A DNA stretch of 33,203 bases, taken from NCBI GenBank assembly GCA_001004665.1, contig LCRO01000004.1:1-33203 (forward strand). The letters are read 5' to 3'. The translations under genes were made by a program, and so were the position numbers. Source of the stretch: Candidatus Adlerbacteria bacterium GW2011_GWA1_54_10 (GTDB taxonomy: Bacteria > Patescibacteriota > Minisyncoccia > Phycocordibacterales > SBAW01). Of the stretch, positions 15,286-24,953 are shown piece after piece; position 1 is the stretch's first letter; every line of letters begins with the position of its first letter. Under the pieces are notes generated by a model, which ran no database searches, was not told the origin of the DNA, and saw only the letters and a list, made by a program, of their open reading frames with translations.

Positions 15286-16956
15286 CTATTTTTTTGGGAT
15301 AACCAAGTCGAGGTACGGAAGTGTGTCGGAGAATGTGGAACCCACCTTCTTGCCGGGGTTGAAGATTTGCAAGGGGTCAAAGTACTGTTTTACGCAATAA
15401 AAGAGCGCGTACATCTCGCGGCCGAACATTTTTTCTACATAGGGAGTGCGGACGAGCCCATCGTTATGCTCGCCGGTTATAGAACCATTGTATTCGAGAA
15501 CAAGATCATAAACTTTATGCGAGAGTTCGTCTATTATCTTTGCAGTGTTTTCGCGCTTGGGGTCTATAAGCGGGATTATGTGGAAATTCCCGTCCCCCAC
15601 GTGTCCGGCCACGGTGTATATAAGCTCTGGATAATCGGCAAGAATGTGCTCGAGTTTGGGTAAAAATTCCGGCAAGACCGCCGGCGATACCACAAAGTCG
15701 TCAAAAAAGGGCGCGGTGCGCAGACCGCGTACCTTTCTACGCAACAAATTGAAGCTCTCTCTCCGCACCGCCCAATATTTGCGCGCCTGCCTTTCGCTCT
15801 TTGCTATGTGCACAGACGCATGGTCCCTATCGCCCGCAATGTCCGCCGCAAGTTTTTGCGCTCTTGCCAAAGCCTCTTCCTGCTTATCGGCGCGGAATTC
15901 GGCCAGAAGAACGAGTTTTGGTACGCCGCCCGTGAGCAGCATCCAAAACTCCGGTAAAAATTTAAAACCCAGTGAGAAAAGCCCGGACTTCATCTGCCCC
16001 GCCAGCTCCGGAAAAAATTTAATCGCGATCTTGAAGGTGTGATCGTCGTACGACTCGAAAGAGTCCGGGCTATACTGCAGTACCTCGGGAACCAGCTCCC
16101 CCAACTGCGACAGCCTGTTCACGAACATCACGACCATCGCCGCATAGGGTTTGGGCCTCACCAGCCTGAATTTTATTTTTGTGATTATACCCAGCGTTCC
16201 CTGCGAGCCAACGACAAGCCTCGCGAGATTAAGCGAGCTCGCTCCATCCCCGATGTCCCACAGCGCGTAGCCGGAAGAATTCTTTTTCACGAGCGGCTTG
16301 TGCGCGCCTATGACGGTTTGGTGCGATGAAACAAGTTTGGCTATGTTTCTATACAAGCCGCCTTCGAAACTTTGCTCCGCCAGTTTCTGCCGCAGGGTAT
16401 CGCCCTCCAAATTTTTCAGTACATGCTTTTGCCCGTCGGCCAGAACTATTTCAAGTTCCTCGACGTACCGCGCAGTCTTGCCGTATTTAAGATTTTTTTC
16501 GCCGCCGGAGTCGTTGCTGGCCATGCCGCCAACGGAGCACAATTCGCGGCTGGCCGTGTAGCTGGGGAGCTCGAGCCCAATAGTTTTCGTCTCCTTGTCG
16601 AAGTCGCGAAAATACATTCCCGATTCCACCTCGGCAAAATCCTCTCCAAGCCGGAGTAATTTATTCAAGTACCGGCTCGTATCTAGAATTATCGAATCGC
16701 CGAGCGGTCCTCCTGACATGTCCGTACCCGCAGCCCGCGCGGTTATCGAGATTTTAAGCTTCGGGTTTTCTTTTTTCTTTTGCGCGACGAACTTGACCAA
16801 CCGGCATATGTCGTCCGCATCTTTCGGATACGCCACAACCTGCGGTCGCACGGCAAACAGCGAAGCATCGCGGGAATATTTTTCCAATACCGCAGGCGCG
16901 TCATCCGCCTCTATACCCACGACGCTCCGGAGCTCGTCCGCCAAAGACATGCCCAT
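15286..16956 (-). CDS. FAD-binding oxidase, GlcD / D-lactate dehydrogenase-like
   Basis: ORF to 17022, likely start MGMSLADELRSVVGIE; ARAAGTDMSGGPLGDSIILDTSRYLNKLL, VGSQGTLGIITKIKFRLV, VAGHVGDGNFHIIPLID. Confidence 0.93.
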   Translation of the reverse strand: MGMSLADELRSVVGIEADDAPAVLEKYSRDASLFAVRPQVVAYPKDADDICRLVKFVAQKKKENPKLKISITARAAGTDMSGGPLGDSIILDTSRYLNKLLRLGEDFAEVESGMYFRDFDKETKTIGLELPSYTASRELCSVGGMASNDSGGEKNLKYGKTARYVEELEIVLADGQKHVLKNLEGDTLRQKLAEQSFEGGLYRNIAKLVSSHQTVIGAHKPLVKKNSSGYALWDIGDGASSLNLARLVVGSQGTLGIITKIKFRLVRPKPYAAMVVMFVNRLSQLGELVPEVLQYSPDSFESYDDHTFKIAIKFFPELAGQMKSGLFSLGFKFLPEFWMLLTGGVPKLVLLAEFRADKQEEALARAQKLAADIAGDRDHASVHIAKSERQARKYWAVRRESFNLLRRKVRGLRTAPFFDDFVVSPAVLPEFLPKLEHILADYPELIYTVAGHVGDGNFHIIPLIDPKRENTAKIIDELSHKVYDLVLEYNGSITGEHNDGLVRTPYVEKMFGREMYALFYCVKQYFDPLQIFNPGKKVGSTFSDTLPYLDLVIPKK

Positions 16957-16972
16957 ATTGTATCGCGTTTTA

Positions 16973-17761
16973 TTACGAGGAGCGGCGGTATAGGCGGACC
17001 GCAAGCGGCACGAAGACGACAAGCAGAATGGCTATCCAGACGAACGCGGCGATAAACTTCGAGGCCAGCTCCGCGCTGTCTGGCGACCCGAGAAGAAGCA
17101 TGCGTATGGAGTCGGCGGTAACGGTAACCGGATTTATGCGCGCAAAGAACTGGAGCCAGTCGGGCATCGTATTTACGGGGACGAATATAGAGCTGGTAAA
17201 GACGAGCGGAAACACCCAGATAAATCCGGCGACCTGGGCGGCCTCGACAGTTCTTGTGAGCATGCCTATTGCCGCGGAAACCCAGGAAAAAGCGAACCCT
17301 AAATAAAGCAGGAGCGTGAAAGCCGTAAGCGCATTCCAAAAGCCTTCGTGCGCGCGGAAGCCTATCATGTATCCAACGGAAATCATAAGCAATATGACGA
17401 ATATGTTCCGCATCATGTCGGCGAGAGTGCGGCCGCCAAGCACTGCGCCGCGCGCCATGGGAAGCGACCGGAAGCGGTCCACAAGACCCTTGTTTAAGTC
17501 CTCGACCAAGCCGGCGCCCGTCTGTAAAGCGCCAAAAAGCACGCTTTGCACTAAAATTCCCGGAAGAAGAAAGTCTATGTAGCTTGCATATTGCGTCAAT
17601 ATTGCGCCTCCGAAAACGTACGTAAAAAGAAGCAGGAACATAATCGGCTGTATGGTTGAAAACACGAGCAGTTGGGGCAGACGCACGTAGCGCAAAAGAT
17701 TGCGCTCCACCATCACAAGCAAGTCTGATATCTGCGAGGAAAATGCTTGAGCGTTTTTCAT
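16973..17761 (-). CDS. ABC-2 type transporter permease
   Basis: 262 aa; LRYVRLPQLLVFSTIQPIMFLLLFTYVFGGAI, LVDRFRSLPMARGAVLGGRTLADM (DrrB-like). Confidence 0.95.
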   Translation of the reverse strand: MKNAQAFSSQISDLLVMVERNLLRYVRLPQLLVFSTIQPIMFLLLFTYVFGGAILTQYASYIDFLLPGILVQSVLFGALQTGAGLVEDLNKGLVDRFRSLPMARGAVLGGRTLADMMRNIFVILLMISVGYMIGFRAHEGFWNALTAFTLLLYLGFAFSWVSAAIGMLTRTVEAAQVAGFIWVFPLVFTSSIFVPVNTMPDWLQFFARINPVTVTADSIRMLLLGSPDSAELASKFIAAFVWIAILLVVFVPLAVRLYRRSS

Positions 17762-18684
17762 ACTATTCTATTCGTAAGATGCAGAAATGCTTCGTCAAGC
17801 GTGGGGTGCCGAAGCTCGAATTCTTCTATTCCGACATTTGCGCCGTCGAGCGCGCGAATGGCATGCGGCAAAGCCTTGCCGTTCCCCGGCAGGGGTAAAA
17901 CCAACACCCCGGGTGCAGTAATGCTTGCATCGCCAAGAGACGTAAGCGCCGCTTGCGCCTGGATTGCTTGCTCCGGGCGCGAGAGGCGCACCTCCAGCAC
18001 GTCCCCGCCCGCGCGCGTTTTAAGCTCTTGCGGCGTGCCCCTCGCTATAACCACGCCCCTGTCGATGACAACAATATTGTTTGAGAGATAATCGGCTTCT
18101 TCCAGATATTGGGTTGTCAGAAGCACGGTCGTGCCGTCCGTCACAAGCTCGTGTATTATGCCCCAAAGTCCCCGCCGGCTAAGCGGATCGAGTCCTATTG
18201 TAGGCTCGTCCAGGAAAAGCACCGGCGGCCGATTTACCAAGCTTGCGGCAAGGTCTATGCGGCGGCGCATGCCGCCGGAGTATGTTTTGAGCGTGCGGTC
18301 CGCGGCATCGGCAAGATCGAATTTTTCGAGCAGTTCCTGCGCGCGCACTCGCGCCGCATCGATGTCCATGTGGTAAAGCCTTCCCACCATCACCAAATTT
18401 TCCCTGCCGGTAAGCTGTTCGTCCACGGCGGCGTACTGTCCCGTAAGGCCTATAAGCCTGCGCACGGCATCGGGCTCTTTTACAGCGTCGTATCCCTCCA
18501 CGTATAGCGAGCCTTCGTCTGGCAGAAGCAGGGTTGCTAGCGCGCGGATAAGCGTCGTTTTGCCCGCTCCGTTGGGGCCGAGCAGTCCCAAAATAGTCCC
18601 CTTCTGCACCTCCAAGTCGACGCCGCGCAGTGCTTTCACCTCGCCAAAACTTTTTCGCACCCCGGCAACGGTTATCGATTGCAT
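17758..18684 (-). CDS. ABC transporter ATP-binding protein (DrrA-like)
   Basis: 308 aa; LLGPNGAGKTTLIRALATLL, YSGGMRRRIDLAASLVNRPPVLFLDEPTIGLDPLSRRGLW. Confidence 0.97.
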   Translation of the reverse strand: MQSITVAGVRKSFGEVKALRGVDLEVQKGTILGLLGPNGAGKTTLIRALATLLLPDEGSLYVEGYDAVKEPDAVRRLIGLTGQYAAVDEQLTGRENLVMVGRLYHMDIDAARVRAQELLEKFDLADAADRTLKTYSGGMRRRIDLAASLVNRPPVLFLDEPTIGLDPLSRRGLWGIIHELVTDGTTVLLTTQYLEEADYLSNNIVVIDRGVVIARGTPQELKTRAGGDVLEVRLSRPEQAIQAQAALTSLGDASITAPGVLVLPLPGNGKALPHAIRALDGANVGIEEFELRHPTLDEAFLHLTNRIV

Positions 18685-18717
18685 GTGCGCTACCCTACCA
18701 GAAAGAAAGCGACCGTG

Positions 18718-18960
18718 CTAGGCTATGGGATTTTCGCCGGGGTCGGTTTCTTTTCTTCCGCCACATTGCGGCGTGGATGCGCGCGGAAGACGTCGCCCTG
18801 TGTCCCAGCTGCCGCTACTGCGCCTGCCCGCTAGCCGCTCAAGCCCGCCCTTTTTGCCGACGTCCTGATTGCGGAAAGAGAAAAAATCGCCCTTCGGCCG
18901 CACTTCAATACGGTAAAATTTTCCCTTGCCGGTCGTGCCCGGCAGTTTGCGTTTTGCCAT
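18718..18960 (-). CDS. Small hypothetical protein, possibly with disrupted C-terminal half
   Basis: 80 aa MAKRKLPGTTGKGKFYRIEVRPKGDFFSFRNQDVGKKGGLERLAGRRSSGSWDT...; after SWDT another frame reads GDVFRAHPRRNVAEEKKPTPAKIP*. Confidence 0.55.
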   Translation of the reverse strand: MAKRKLPGTTGKGKFYRIEVRPKGDFFSFRNQDVGKKGGLERLAGRRSSGSWDTGRRLPRASTPQCGGRKETDPGENPIA

Positions 18961-19012
18961 AGTCTAAAAAGTTATTTGCTAAGTACCGCAAGTATAGCAA
19001 ATAGAGCCGGTT

Positions 19013-20308
19013 TTATTTTTGCAGAAGGGCAAGCAGGGAGGCAGCGGACCAGGCCTGCACGCGACAGGCGCGATGCCCGTTTGCGGGCGCATACTCGCGC
19101 AGGCCGCGGTGCCAGGAATAAAGTTCGACCGGGGTTTTGAAGTGCGCGTACGCGCGCAGTAGTGCCTGCCGCACCGCCTTGGCGTCCTCCTCAAAGCCGA
19201 AATTTTCCAGACCTTTGGCAAGCATCGCGGTGTCATGCGGCCAAATGGAGCCGTTGTGGTAACTCATATGGTCGTACCGCAAGGAACGGCTTGAGAGAGT
19301 GCGGATGCCGGCTTTCGGTACAAAAAGATCGCGCGAGAGCAGGCGGTCGCGGAGCGCGGGGATATACTCGTCATTTAAAATACATTCCGCCGGAATTCCC
19401 TTCCCGAAAGGTCCTCGGGTCGGCTTCGCCTCAACCAGACCATTTTGTCCAGGAAATTCCGGCTTCATGTATACCGCCCACAGCACGTGTCCCATGCTCG
19501 AACGTGCGGAGGTCAATTTCCGCCCTTCACCATCAAGAGCAAAGGCGAGAGTCAAGTTTTTTTGCCCGCGCAATACGAACTGCTCGTTAAATATTTCCTT
19601 CAGCTTCGCAGCGCGCTCCTCCTGCCCCCACGCGCGAAGCGCCGCCCACGAGTACGCCTGCACCTCGACCGACGCTATGGGGTACGGCGGCCGGTCATTT
19701 GAATCTTCGTAGAAAAGAGACTCCGTGCTGTCCATCCAACTCTGCACCTTGAGACCGCCGTGGCGTCTTTCGGTATGAAAGGAATAAGTTACAAAGCCGT
19801 CGAATTTATTTAGCCACTTTAGCGCCGCGCGCACGGCCGGCATAATGGTTATGAGGAACCTCTCGTCCCCGACTTTGGAGTACTCGCTCACAGCTATCAA
19901 GAACAGAGGGGTCGCGTCCACCGAGTCGTAATTTCGCAGCACTCCCTCGGGATAGAGAAACCACGGGTCCTCGGCAAGCCGCGTCAGGTGCTCGTGGCGC
20001 TCGGGCCTGTACTCGTGGATAATTTTCCCCGGCTCCTCGCCGCTCTCGATGTTGCGGTGCCGGCCCTGAAGGTTTGCGAGCGTGCGCAAAGAGCGCTCCA
20101 CGAGCTCTAAAAAATAACTATTCTTGGTTCGCTTGTAGGCGCGTAGCAATTCCAGGCTCACTATAAGCGAGTCGCGGCCGAAAATGCATCCATATGCCTC
20201 ATCACGGGCGCTGGCAAGTACGCCTTGCGGAGTCTCGAGCTCTTGCAGGCTCTTCAATCCCAATTTCCACAGCGCTTGCGGGGACATGAGATAGGTATAC
20301 TTGCGCAA
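19013..20308 (-). CDS. Amylo-alpha-1,6-glucosidase / debranching-type glycoside hydrolase
   Basis: 431 aa; ARDEAYGCIFGRDSLIVSLELL, NYDSVDATPLFL, SLRYDHMSYHNGSIWPHDTAMLAKGL, (alpha/alpha)6-barrel style motifs. Confidence 0.88.
   Translation of the reverse strand: MRKYTYLMSPQALWKLGLKSLQELETPQGVLASARDEAYGCIFGRDSLIVSLELLRAYKRTKNSYFLELVERSLRTLANLQGRHRNIESGEEPGKIIHEYRPERHEHLTRLAEDPWFLYPEGVLRNYDSVDATPLFLIAVSEYSKVGDERFLITIMPAVRAALKWLNKFDGFVTYSFHTERRHGGLKVQSWMDSTESLFYEDSNDRPPYPIASVEVQAYSWAALRAWGQEERAAKLKEIFNEQFVLRGQKNLTLAFALDGEGRKLTSARSSMGHVLWAVYMKPEFPGQNGLVEAKPTRGPFGKGIPAECILNDEYIPALRDRLLSRDLFVPKAGIRTLSSRSLRYDHMSYHNGSIWPHDTAMLAKGLENFGFEEDAKAVRQALLRAYAHFKTPVELYSWHRGLREYAPANGHRACRVQAWSAASLLALLQK
19407..19452 (-). 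repeat. 46-bp dispersed repeat within GH gene
   Basis: Minus strand CTGGACAAAATGGTCTGGTTGAGGCGAAGCCGACCCGAGGACCTTT; 43/46 identical to 32558-32603 on the + strand. Confidence 0.92.
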
Positions 20309-20352
20309 GCCGACTGAAGCAAGTCAGTAGTCCCCGCAAAATGTCCGGTTCA

Positions 20353-21378
20353 TTAATCATTAAGAAGTTTTTTGAAAATTGCCTCATAGCCGTCCGCCAT
20401 TTTTTTTGCGCTGAAGTTCCGCAGGGCGTGCGCTCGACAAGCCTTGCGATTGATCTGCCCTATGTTCTGTACCGCCTCCAGCATTCCCTCGACGTCCTCG
20501 ACCACATAACCCGTAACTCCGGTCTTGATTATTTCCGGTATGGAGCCGCGATTCATCGCAACGACCGGACATCCGCACGCCATGGCCTCAATTAGGGTAA
20601 GGCCGAAGGGCTCGCGCCAAGTGACCGGATGCAAAAAACAGCGCGCGCCTGCCATCAGCTTGTTGCGCTCGTCCTCTCCCACCTCGCCTATCCATTCGAC
20701 CCGCTCGGAGAGCCGCGGCTCGACATACTCGCGGAAGTACGGCTGGTCCGTCTTGTCGAGCTTTGCCGCGATCATGAGGCGCATGTCCAGCAGTTCCGCA
20801 ACCTCTATGGCCAAATGCACTCCTTTCTCCATCGAAATGCGCCCGACAAAAAGAAGATAGCCATTTCCCTTGGGGTCGAATGGGTACTGCTCCATTGGAA
20901 GACCGTTGTGTACCGTGCCGATGTGATTGATCCCGGGCGCGGGGAAGACCTGCGCCTGCGAAACGGTAACGATGCCCGGGCCGCGCATGGTTTGGAAGAG
21001 GCGGCGATTCTCTGGCGTGAAGGGCCCGTGCATCGTGCACACGACAGGCGTTGTCGCAAGATTTGCTGTAGGAAGCGAGAGCGGCGCCAAGTGATCGTGT
21101 ATGATGTCGAATTCGTCCTGCAGTTCGTACGCGAGCCCGACGTTAAGCAATGTCCAATAGTTGGAGCCGTACGGATCCTTGACGCGCGCCTCGCGCAGTG
21201 ACCGCGGATACACCGACTCGAGCCGACCAGAAGTTTGAGAGTCGCCGGAGGCGAAAAGCGTCACCTCGTGGCCACGGCGGATCAGTTCTTCCGTAAGAGC
21301 ATGGACAACGCGCTCCGTGCCGCCGTAGCGCTTAGGCGGTACACGCTCGGCCAATGGAGCCAGTTGCGCAATGCGCAT
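20353..21378 (-). CDS. GT4-family glycosyltransferase
   Basis: 341 aa; YGGTERVVHALTEELIRRGHEVTLFASGDS, HNGLPMEQYPF, FVGRISMEKGVHLAIEVA, EPFGLTLIEAMACGCPVVAMNRGSIPEII. Confidence 0.96.
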   Translation of the reverse strand: MRIAQLAPLAERVPPKRYGGTERVVHALTEELIRRGHEVTLFASGDSQTSGRLESVYPRSLREARVKDPYGSNYWTLLNVGLAYELQDEFDIIHDHLAPLSLPTANLATTPVVCTMHGPFTPENRRLFQTMRGPGIVTVSQAQVFPAPGINHIGTVHNGLPMEQYPFDPKGNGYLLFVGRISMEKGVHLAIEVAELLDMRLMIAAKLDKTDQPYFREYVEPRLSERVEWIGEVGEDERNKLMAGARCFLHPVTWREPFGLTLIEAMACGCPVVAMNRGSIPEIIKTGVTGYVVEDVEGMLEAVQNIGQINRKACRAHALRNFSAKKMADGYEAIFKKLLND

Positions 21379-21387
21379 GAGACGAGA

Positions 21388-21825
21388 TTATATTTCAGGA
21401 GATGAAGTGCTCGTGAGCGGTTTAAAGTTACCGCGGAAACCTCCTCCATCGGCGGTCCCCTCATCGATGATGCCTTCCTTAAGCGCCAGCGCGCCGCGCT
21501 CCTCAAAAACGCCGATTTCGTGGCCGCCGCCCGCCCACCAGCAAATAGCGCCCGCAACCTCGCCGGGCAGGTACTCCCAGCTTGAACCTTTAATATTGAA
21601 ACAGCTTCCTTCATAAATGCCGACGGGAATGTCTACGCCCGCAACGCGCAGAAGAACTTGCGTCTTTGGTTTTTGCAACTGCGGATCCACGCCAAGGTCC
21701 AGGAAAGTCCACGAAAATTGATCGCGCAAGGCCTCGTCGACGGGCGGATATGCCCAAAAAGCCCAAAAAACAATGCCGGCTATGATAACAAGGCCCGCAA
21801 TGGCAACGGCTACATTTTTTTGCAT
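21388..21825 (-). CDS. Hypothetical membrane-anchored protein
   Basis: 145 aa; N-terminal TM AVAIAGLVIIAGIVFWAFWAYPP; no family recognised. Confidence 0.7.
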   Translation of the reverse strand: MQKNVAVAIAGLVIIAGIVFWAFWAYPPVDEALRDQFSWTFLDLGVDPQLQKPKTQVLLRVAGVDIPVGIYEGSCFNIKGSSWEYLPGEVAGAICWWAGGGHEIGVFEERGALALKEGIIDEGTADGGGFRGNFKPLTSTSSPEI

Positions 21826-21891
21826 TGCGGCATTTTAGCACAAACTCCGCTCCGCGTCAGCGAACGTCGTATTAACGGGACCAGAGTCCTA

Positions 21892-22185
21892 CTATAGAAA
21901 ATGCCAGAGATAAAATCCGAATATGACCGCTCCCCCGATGACGGCGCTCAAGGCCAGCGCGACTGCATAGGAAAGGATGTTTCGCGGCTTTTCCTTGGAT
22001 CGAAAAAACAAATAGAGAACGAAAAATACGGCGAGGGAGATCGTGCTCTTTGCCGTCCAGTGCTGTCCTGCAAATGACGTAAGAATTGCTTTGAACGCGG
22101 GATAAATTTCCGTCGCAATCGCCATAACGACGATGGTCCATATCGTTACGATAGCGGCGCTAAGAACTCCACGGATGTTTTTCAT
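21892..22185 (-). CDS. Hypothetical small membrane protein
   Basis: 97 aa, several hydrophobic segments; start overlaps the stop of the upstream ORF. Confidence 0.7.
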   Translation of the reverse strand: MKNIRGVLSAAIVTIWTIVVMAIATEIYPAFKAILTSFAGQHWTAKSTISLAVFFVLYLFFRSKEKPRNILSYAVALALSAVIGGAVIFGFYLWHFL

Positions 22186-22682
22186 AATACTGTCGCTTCA
22201 AGAGCGCCCCTAAAGCCGCTCGAGATAATGAATCCCATCCCCGCCATCGCGAAGGCGAATATAACGACAAGCGCGGATATCAGGACAGCCGACATGCGCG
22301 CCCCGCGGTCGGCAATGAGTGTCGTGCCGTACGAGCGTACCAACGACCAGGAGACAAGCGCAAGAAACGGGATCATAAGGAAAATATGCTCTTTGGTCTC
22401 GGTTATGACCGAGTGGGACCACGGCAGGGGCCCGGCTTTTATCACCGGTTTCACGATGCTTTGATAATCGGTTAGGTAATAGTATCCGCCCGCGATCCAT
22501 GAGATAAAAAGAAGAATGACGCCGATTCCGGCAATCCATGTCGCGCGGCGTATGCGCGACTCGGTCGGGTTAAGGAGCTCGACAGCGACCCAGAGGAACG
22601 CAAGCGCGCCAAACTCCCCCGCCGTGGCATGGAGCCCTATTAATGGGTGCATGAGTGTAGTATCGCAGAGATTAAATATCAA
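22182..22682 (-). CDS. Hypothetical multi-pass membrane protein
   Basis: 166 aa with about four TMs; His residues in MHPLIGLHATAGEFGA and SHSVITETKEH. Confidence 0.75.
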   Translation of the reverse strand: MIFNLCDTTLMHPLIGLHATAGEFGALAFLWVAVELLNPTESRIRRATWIAGIGVILLFISWIAGGYYYLTDYQSIVKPVIKAGPLPWSHSVITETKEHIFLMIPFLALVSWSLVRSYGTTLIADRGARMSAVLISALVVIFAFAMAGMGFIISSGFRGALEATVL

Positions 22683-22720
22683 CTAAAGGAAGCCCTGTGC
22701 ATTACTTTTTGGAACCTTTG

Positions 22721-22791
22721 CTGGGGGGGAAGGAATCGGACCTTCATTCACAGCTTCAAAGGCTGCTGTCCTACCATTAGACGACCCCCCA
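22721..22791 (-). tRNA. tRNA-Gln (anticodon UUG)
   Basis: Minus strand TGGGGGGTCGTCTAATGGTAGGACAGCAGCCTTTGAAGCTGTGAATGAAGGTCCGATTCCTTCCCCCCAG-type cloverleaf; anticodon loop CTTTGAA; U1-A72 and G73 as in tRNA-Gln; CCA not encoded. Confidence 0.93.
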
Positions 22792-22811
22792 ATTAGATTG
22801 AGGATATCAAA

Positions 22812-23876
22812 TTATTCCTTTTCTCCCAACGCGCGGTAAAGGGCAAGCTCGAGGGGTATCTGCGGAAGCGGCGAGCGCGGCATCTCTATGAGAGCGCCGA
22901 GGAGCTCCGCGAGCAGGGCGGAATTTATCACCGCACCCTCCTTGCCGGCAAGCTCCTTCAAGAATTTTACGTCATCCTCGCCGAATTGCCCTGCCAATTC
23001 TTTTTCCATCTTCGGCGCGAAGCGCATTAACAAAATACCGCGCACTTTGGCGATGGAAAGAAGCGCAAAAACTTTCGGCTCCACTCCGCCCGACACTCCG
23101 GAATGGAAGGCTTCGATAGCTTGCTCGATGTCCTTGCCGGCAAGAGCGCGCAAAAAGCCGTTTATCAACGCGATCTGCGGCGCGCCCACTATCTTTGCCA
23201 CTTCCTCCTCGTCCAACTTCTTGTCCGTCGAGACGGTCAGCACCTTCTGCAAGATGCCGAGCGTATCGCGGAAGGAGCCCTCGCCCATCATCGCTATCAG
23301 CTCGGCGCCTGCGGGCGCGAGAGCCGCGCCCTCTTTATTCGCGACGGCGAGTGCGAGTTTTTTAAGCGTCTCGTGCGTGGGACGCTTAAAATTGAATATC
23401 TGGCAGCGCGATTGTATGGTGTCGGGCACCCGCTCAAGCTCTGTAGTGCACAGCACGAAAATTGCGTGCGCGGGCGGCTCCTCGAGAGTTTTTAGGAATG
23501 CGCCCCACGCGTCGCGAGTCAGGGCATGCGCCTCGTCTATGATGTAGAATTTGTACCGCGACACGAACGGCAGGGTCTGCACGCCCTCGCGCAACTGCCT
23601 CACTTCCTCGATGCCGCGGTTCGACGCGGCGTCCATCTCGTAAATATCCTCCTCCGCGGTCCCGAGCGCGCGCGCCAGAATGCGCGCCACGGTTGTTTTG
23701 CCCGTACCGCGCCCTCCGGCAAAAAGGTACGCGTGCGCAATTTTGCCCTGCTTTATGGCGGCGCGCAGTACATCTACGACATGTTGGTCGCCCTCCAGCT
23801 CGTCGAAGCTCCTCGGCCGGTATGCCCGATACAGCGCCATTCCCGCCCTCTCCCCCTCTTTCGCCTTGCTCGTCAT
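22812..23876 (-). CDS. dnaX: DNA polymerase III subunit gamma (short DnaX)
   Basis: 354 aa; MALYRAYRPRSFDELEGDQHVVDVL, AYLFAGGRGTGKTTVARILARAL, YIIDEAHALTRDAWGAFLKTLEEPP; the likely Met is the internal MALYRAYRP. Confidence 0.97.
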   Translation of the reverse strand: MTSKAKEGERAGMALYRAYRPRSFDELEGDQHVVDVLRAAIKQGKIAHAYLFAGGRGTGKTTVARILARALGTAEEDIYEMDAASNRGIEEVRQLREGVQTLPFVSRYKFYIIDEAHALTRDAWGAFLKTLEEPPAHAIFVLCTTELERVPDTIQSRCQIFNFKRPTHETLKKLALAVANKEGAALAPAGAELIAMMGEGSFRDTLGILQKVLTVSTDKKLDEEEVAKIVGAPQIALINGFLRALAGKDIEQAIEAFHSGVSGGVEPKVFALLSIAKVRGILLMRFAPKMEKELAGQFGEDDVKFLKELAGKEGAVINSALLAELLGALIEMPRSPLPQIPLELALYRALGEKE

Positions 23877-23915
23877 GGGGTAAGTATAAAGGAAAAAGCC
23901 AGTAGGACTAAGCCG

Positions 23916-24914
23916 CTATCGCGAAAGAAATTCTTCAATAATCTGCTCGACTTCGGCGACATTCTCGGCCTTCATTAATTGCGCGCGTAGCTCGCGCGCG
24001 CCGGAAAAGCCCTCAACATCCGACTTCGCCAAGGCTACGCCGGACAAGTACGCTTTGAAATGCTTCTTCATGACTGCGAAACTTTTTGCGTCGCCTAGCA
24101 GTTTTTCGAATAATTTTGCGTGCTCTACCGCAATTTTTAAACGAGCCGGCAGGTTATTCTCCAATTCGCGTGAATTAGAGAACAGCCAGGGTTTGCCGAA
24201 AATTCCCCTGCCTATCATTATTCCATCAGCCCCCGTCTCTTTTGCCTTCGCGCGCGCACTTTCCGTGTCGCGCACATCGCCGTTGCCGATAATCAATGTC
24301 TCGCTCCGAAGCGCGTTGCGGATCTCGACCGCGCGCGCGACGCGCTCCCAATGCGCGGCAACTTTTGACATCTCTTTGCGCGTGCGCGCATGCACAGCAA
24401 CGGCCGCCGGTTCCGCTTCCAGCAGTGCGGGCAGCCACTCGTCTAAAATATCCTTGTTATACCCGAGGCGCGTTTTGACAGAAACTGGCAGATTGGGGGC
24501 CCCATTTTTAGCCGCCGCTATAAGTTCCTGCGCACGTTTTGGGTTCAAGATCAACTTCGCTCCGGCCCCCTGCTTTTCCATGCTACGGTCGGGACATCCC
24601 ATATTGATGTCAACACCGTCAAAACGGAGCTCCTGCGCGAGCGCGGCCGCGCGCTCCATCATCTCCAAATCGCTCGTAAAAAATTGCGCAACTATCGGCC
24701 GCTCTTCATCCGAAAAGATCAGGTCTTTGAGCAAGACTTCCCTTTTCCCTTTTATAAGACCGTCCGCGGAGACAAACTCGGTGTACATGATATGCGGACC
24801 ATGGGGCTTGGAATATTTTGCAATGATGCGTCGAAACGCCGCGTCGGTGACGTTCGCCATCGGCGCGAGACAGAAAAAAGGCCTGGGAAGATCGTTCCAG
24901 AAATTTTTCATCAA
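23916..24914 (-). CDS. dus: tRNA-dihydrouridine synthase
   Basis: 332 aa; LAPMANVTDAAFRRII, GVDINMGCPDRSMEKQGAGAKL, SVKTRLGYN, IGNGDVRDTESA. Confidence 0.95.
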   Translation of the reverse strand: MMKNFWNDLPRPFFCLAPMANVTDAAFRRIIAKYSKPHGPHIMYTEFVSADGLIKGKREVLLKDLIFSDEERPIVAQFFTSDLEMMERAAALAQELRFDGVDINMGCPDRSMEKQGAGAKLILNPKRAQELIAAAKNGAPNLPVSVKTRLGYNKDILDEWLPALLEAEPAAVAVHARTRKEMSKVAAHWERVARAVEIRNALRSETLIIGNGDVRDTESARAKAKETGADGIMIGRGIFGKPWLFSNSRELENNLPARLKIAVEHAKLFEKLLGDAKSFAVMKKHFKAYLSGVALAKSDVEGFSGARELRAQLMKAENVAEVEQIIEEFLSR

Positions 24915-24953
24915 TGCTCGACCCTAACACAAAGGCTCTCCAAGGTCGAACCT

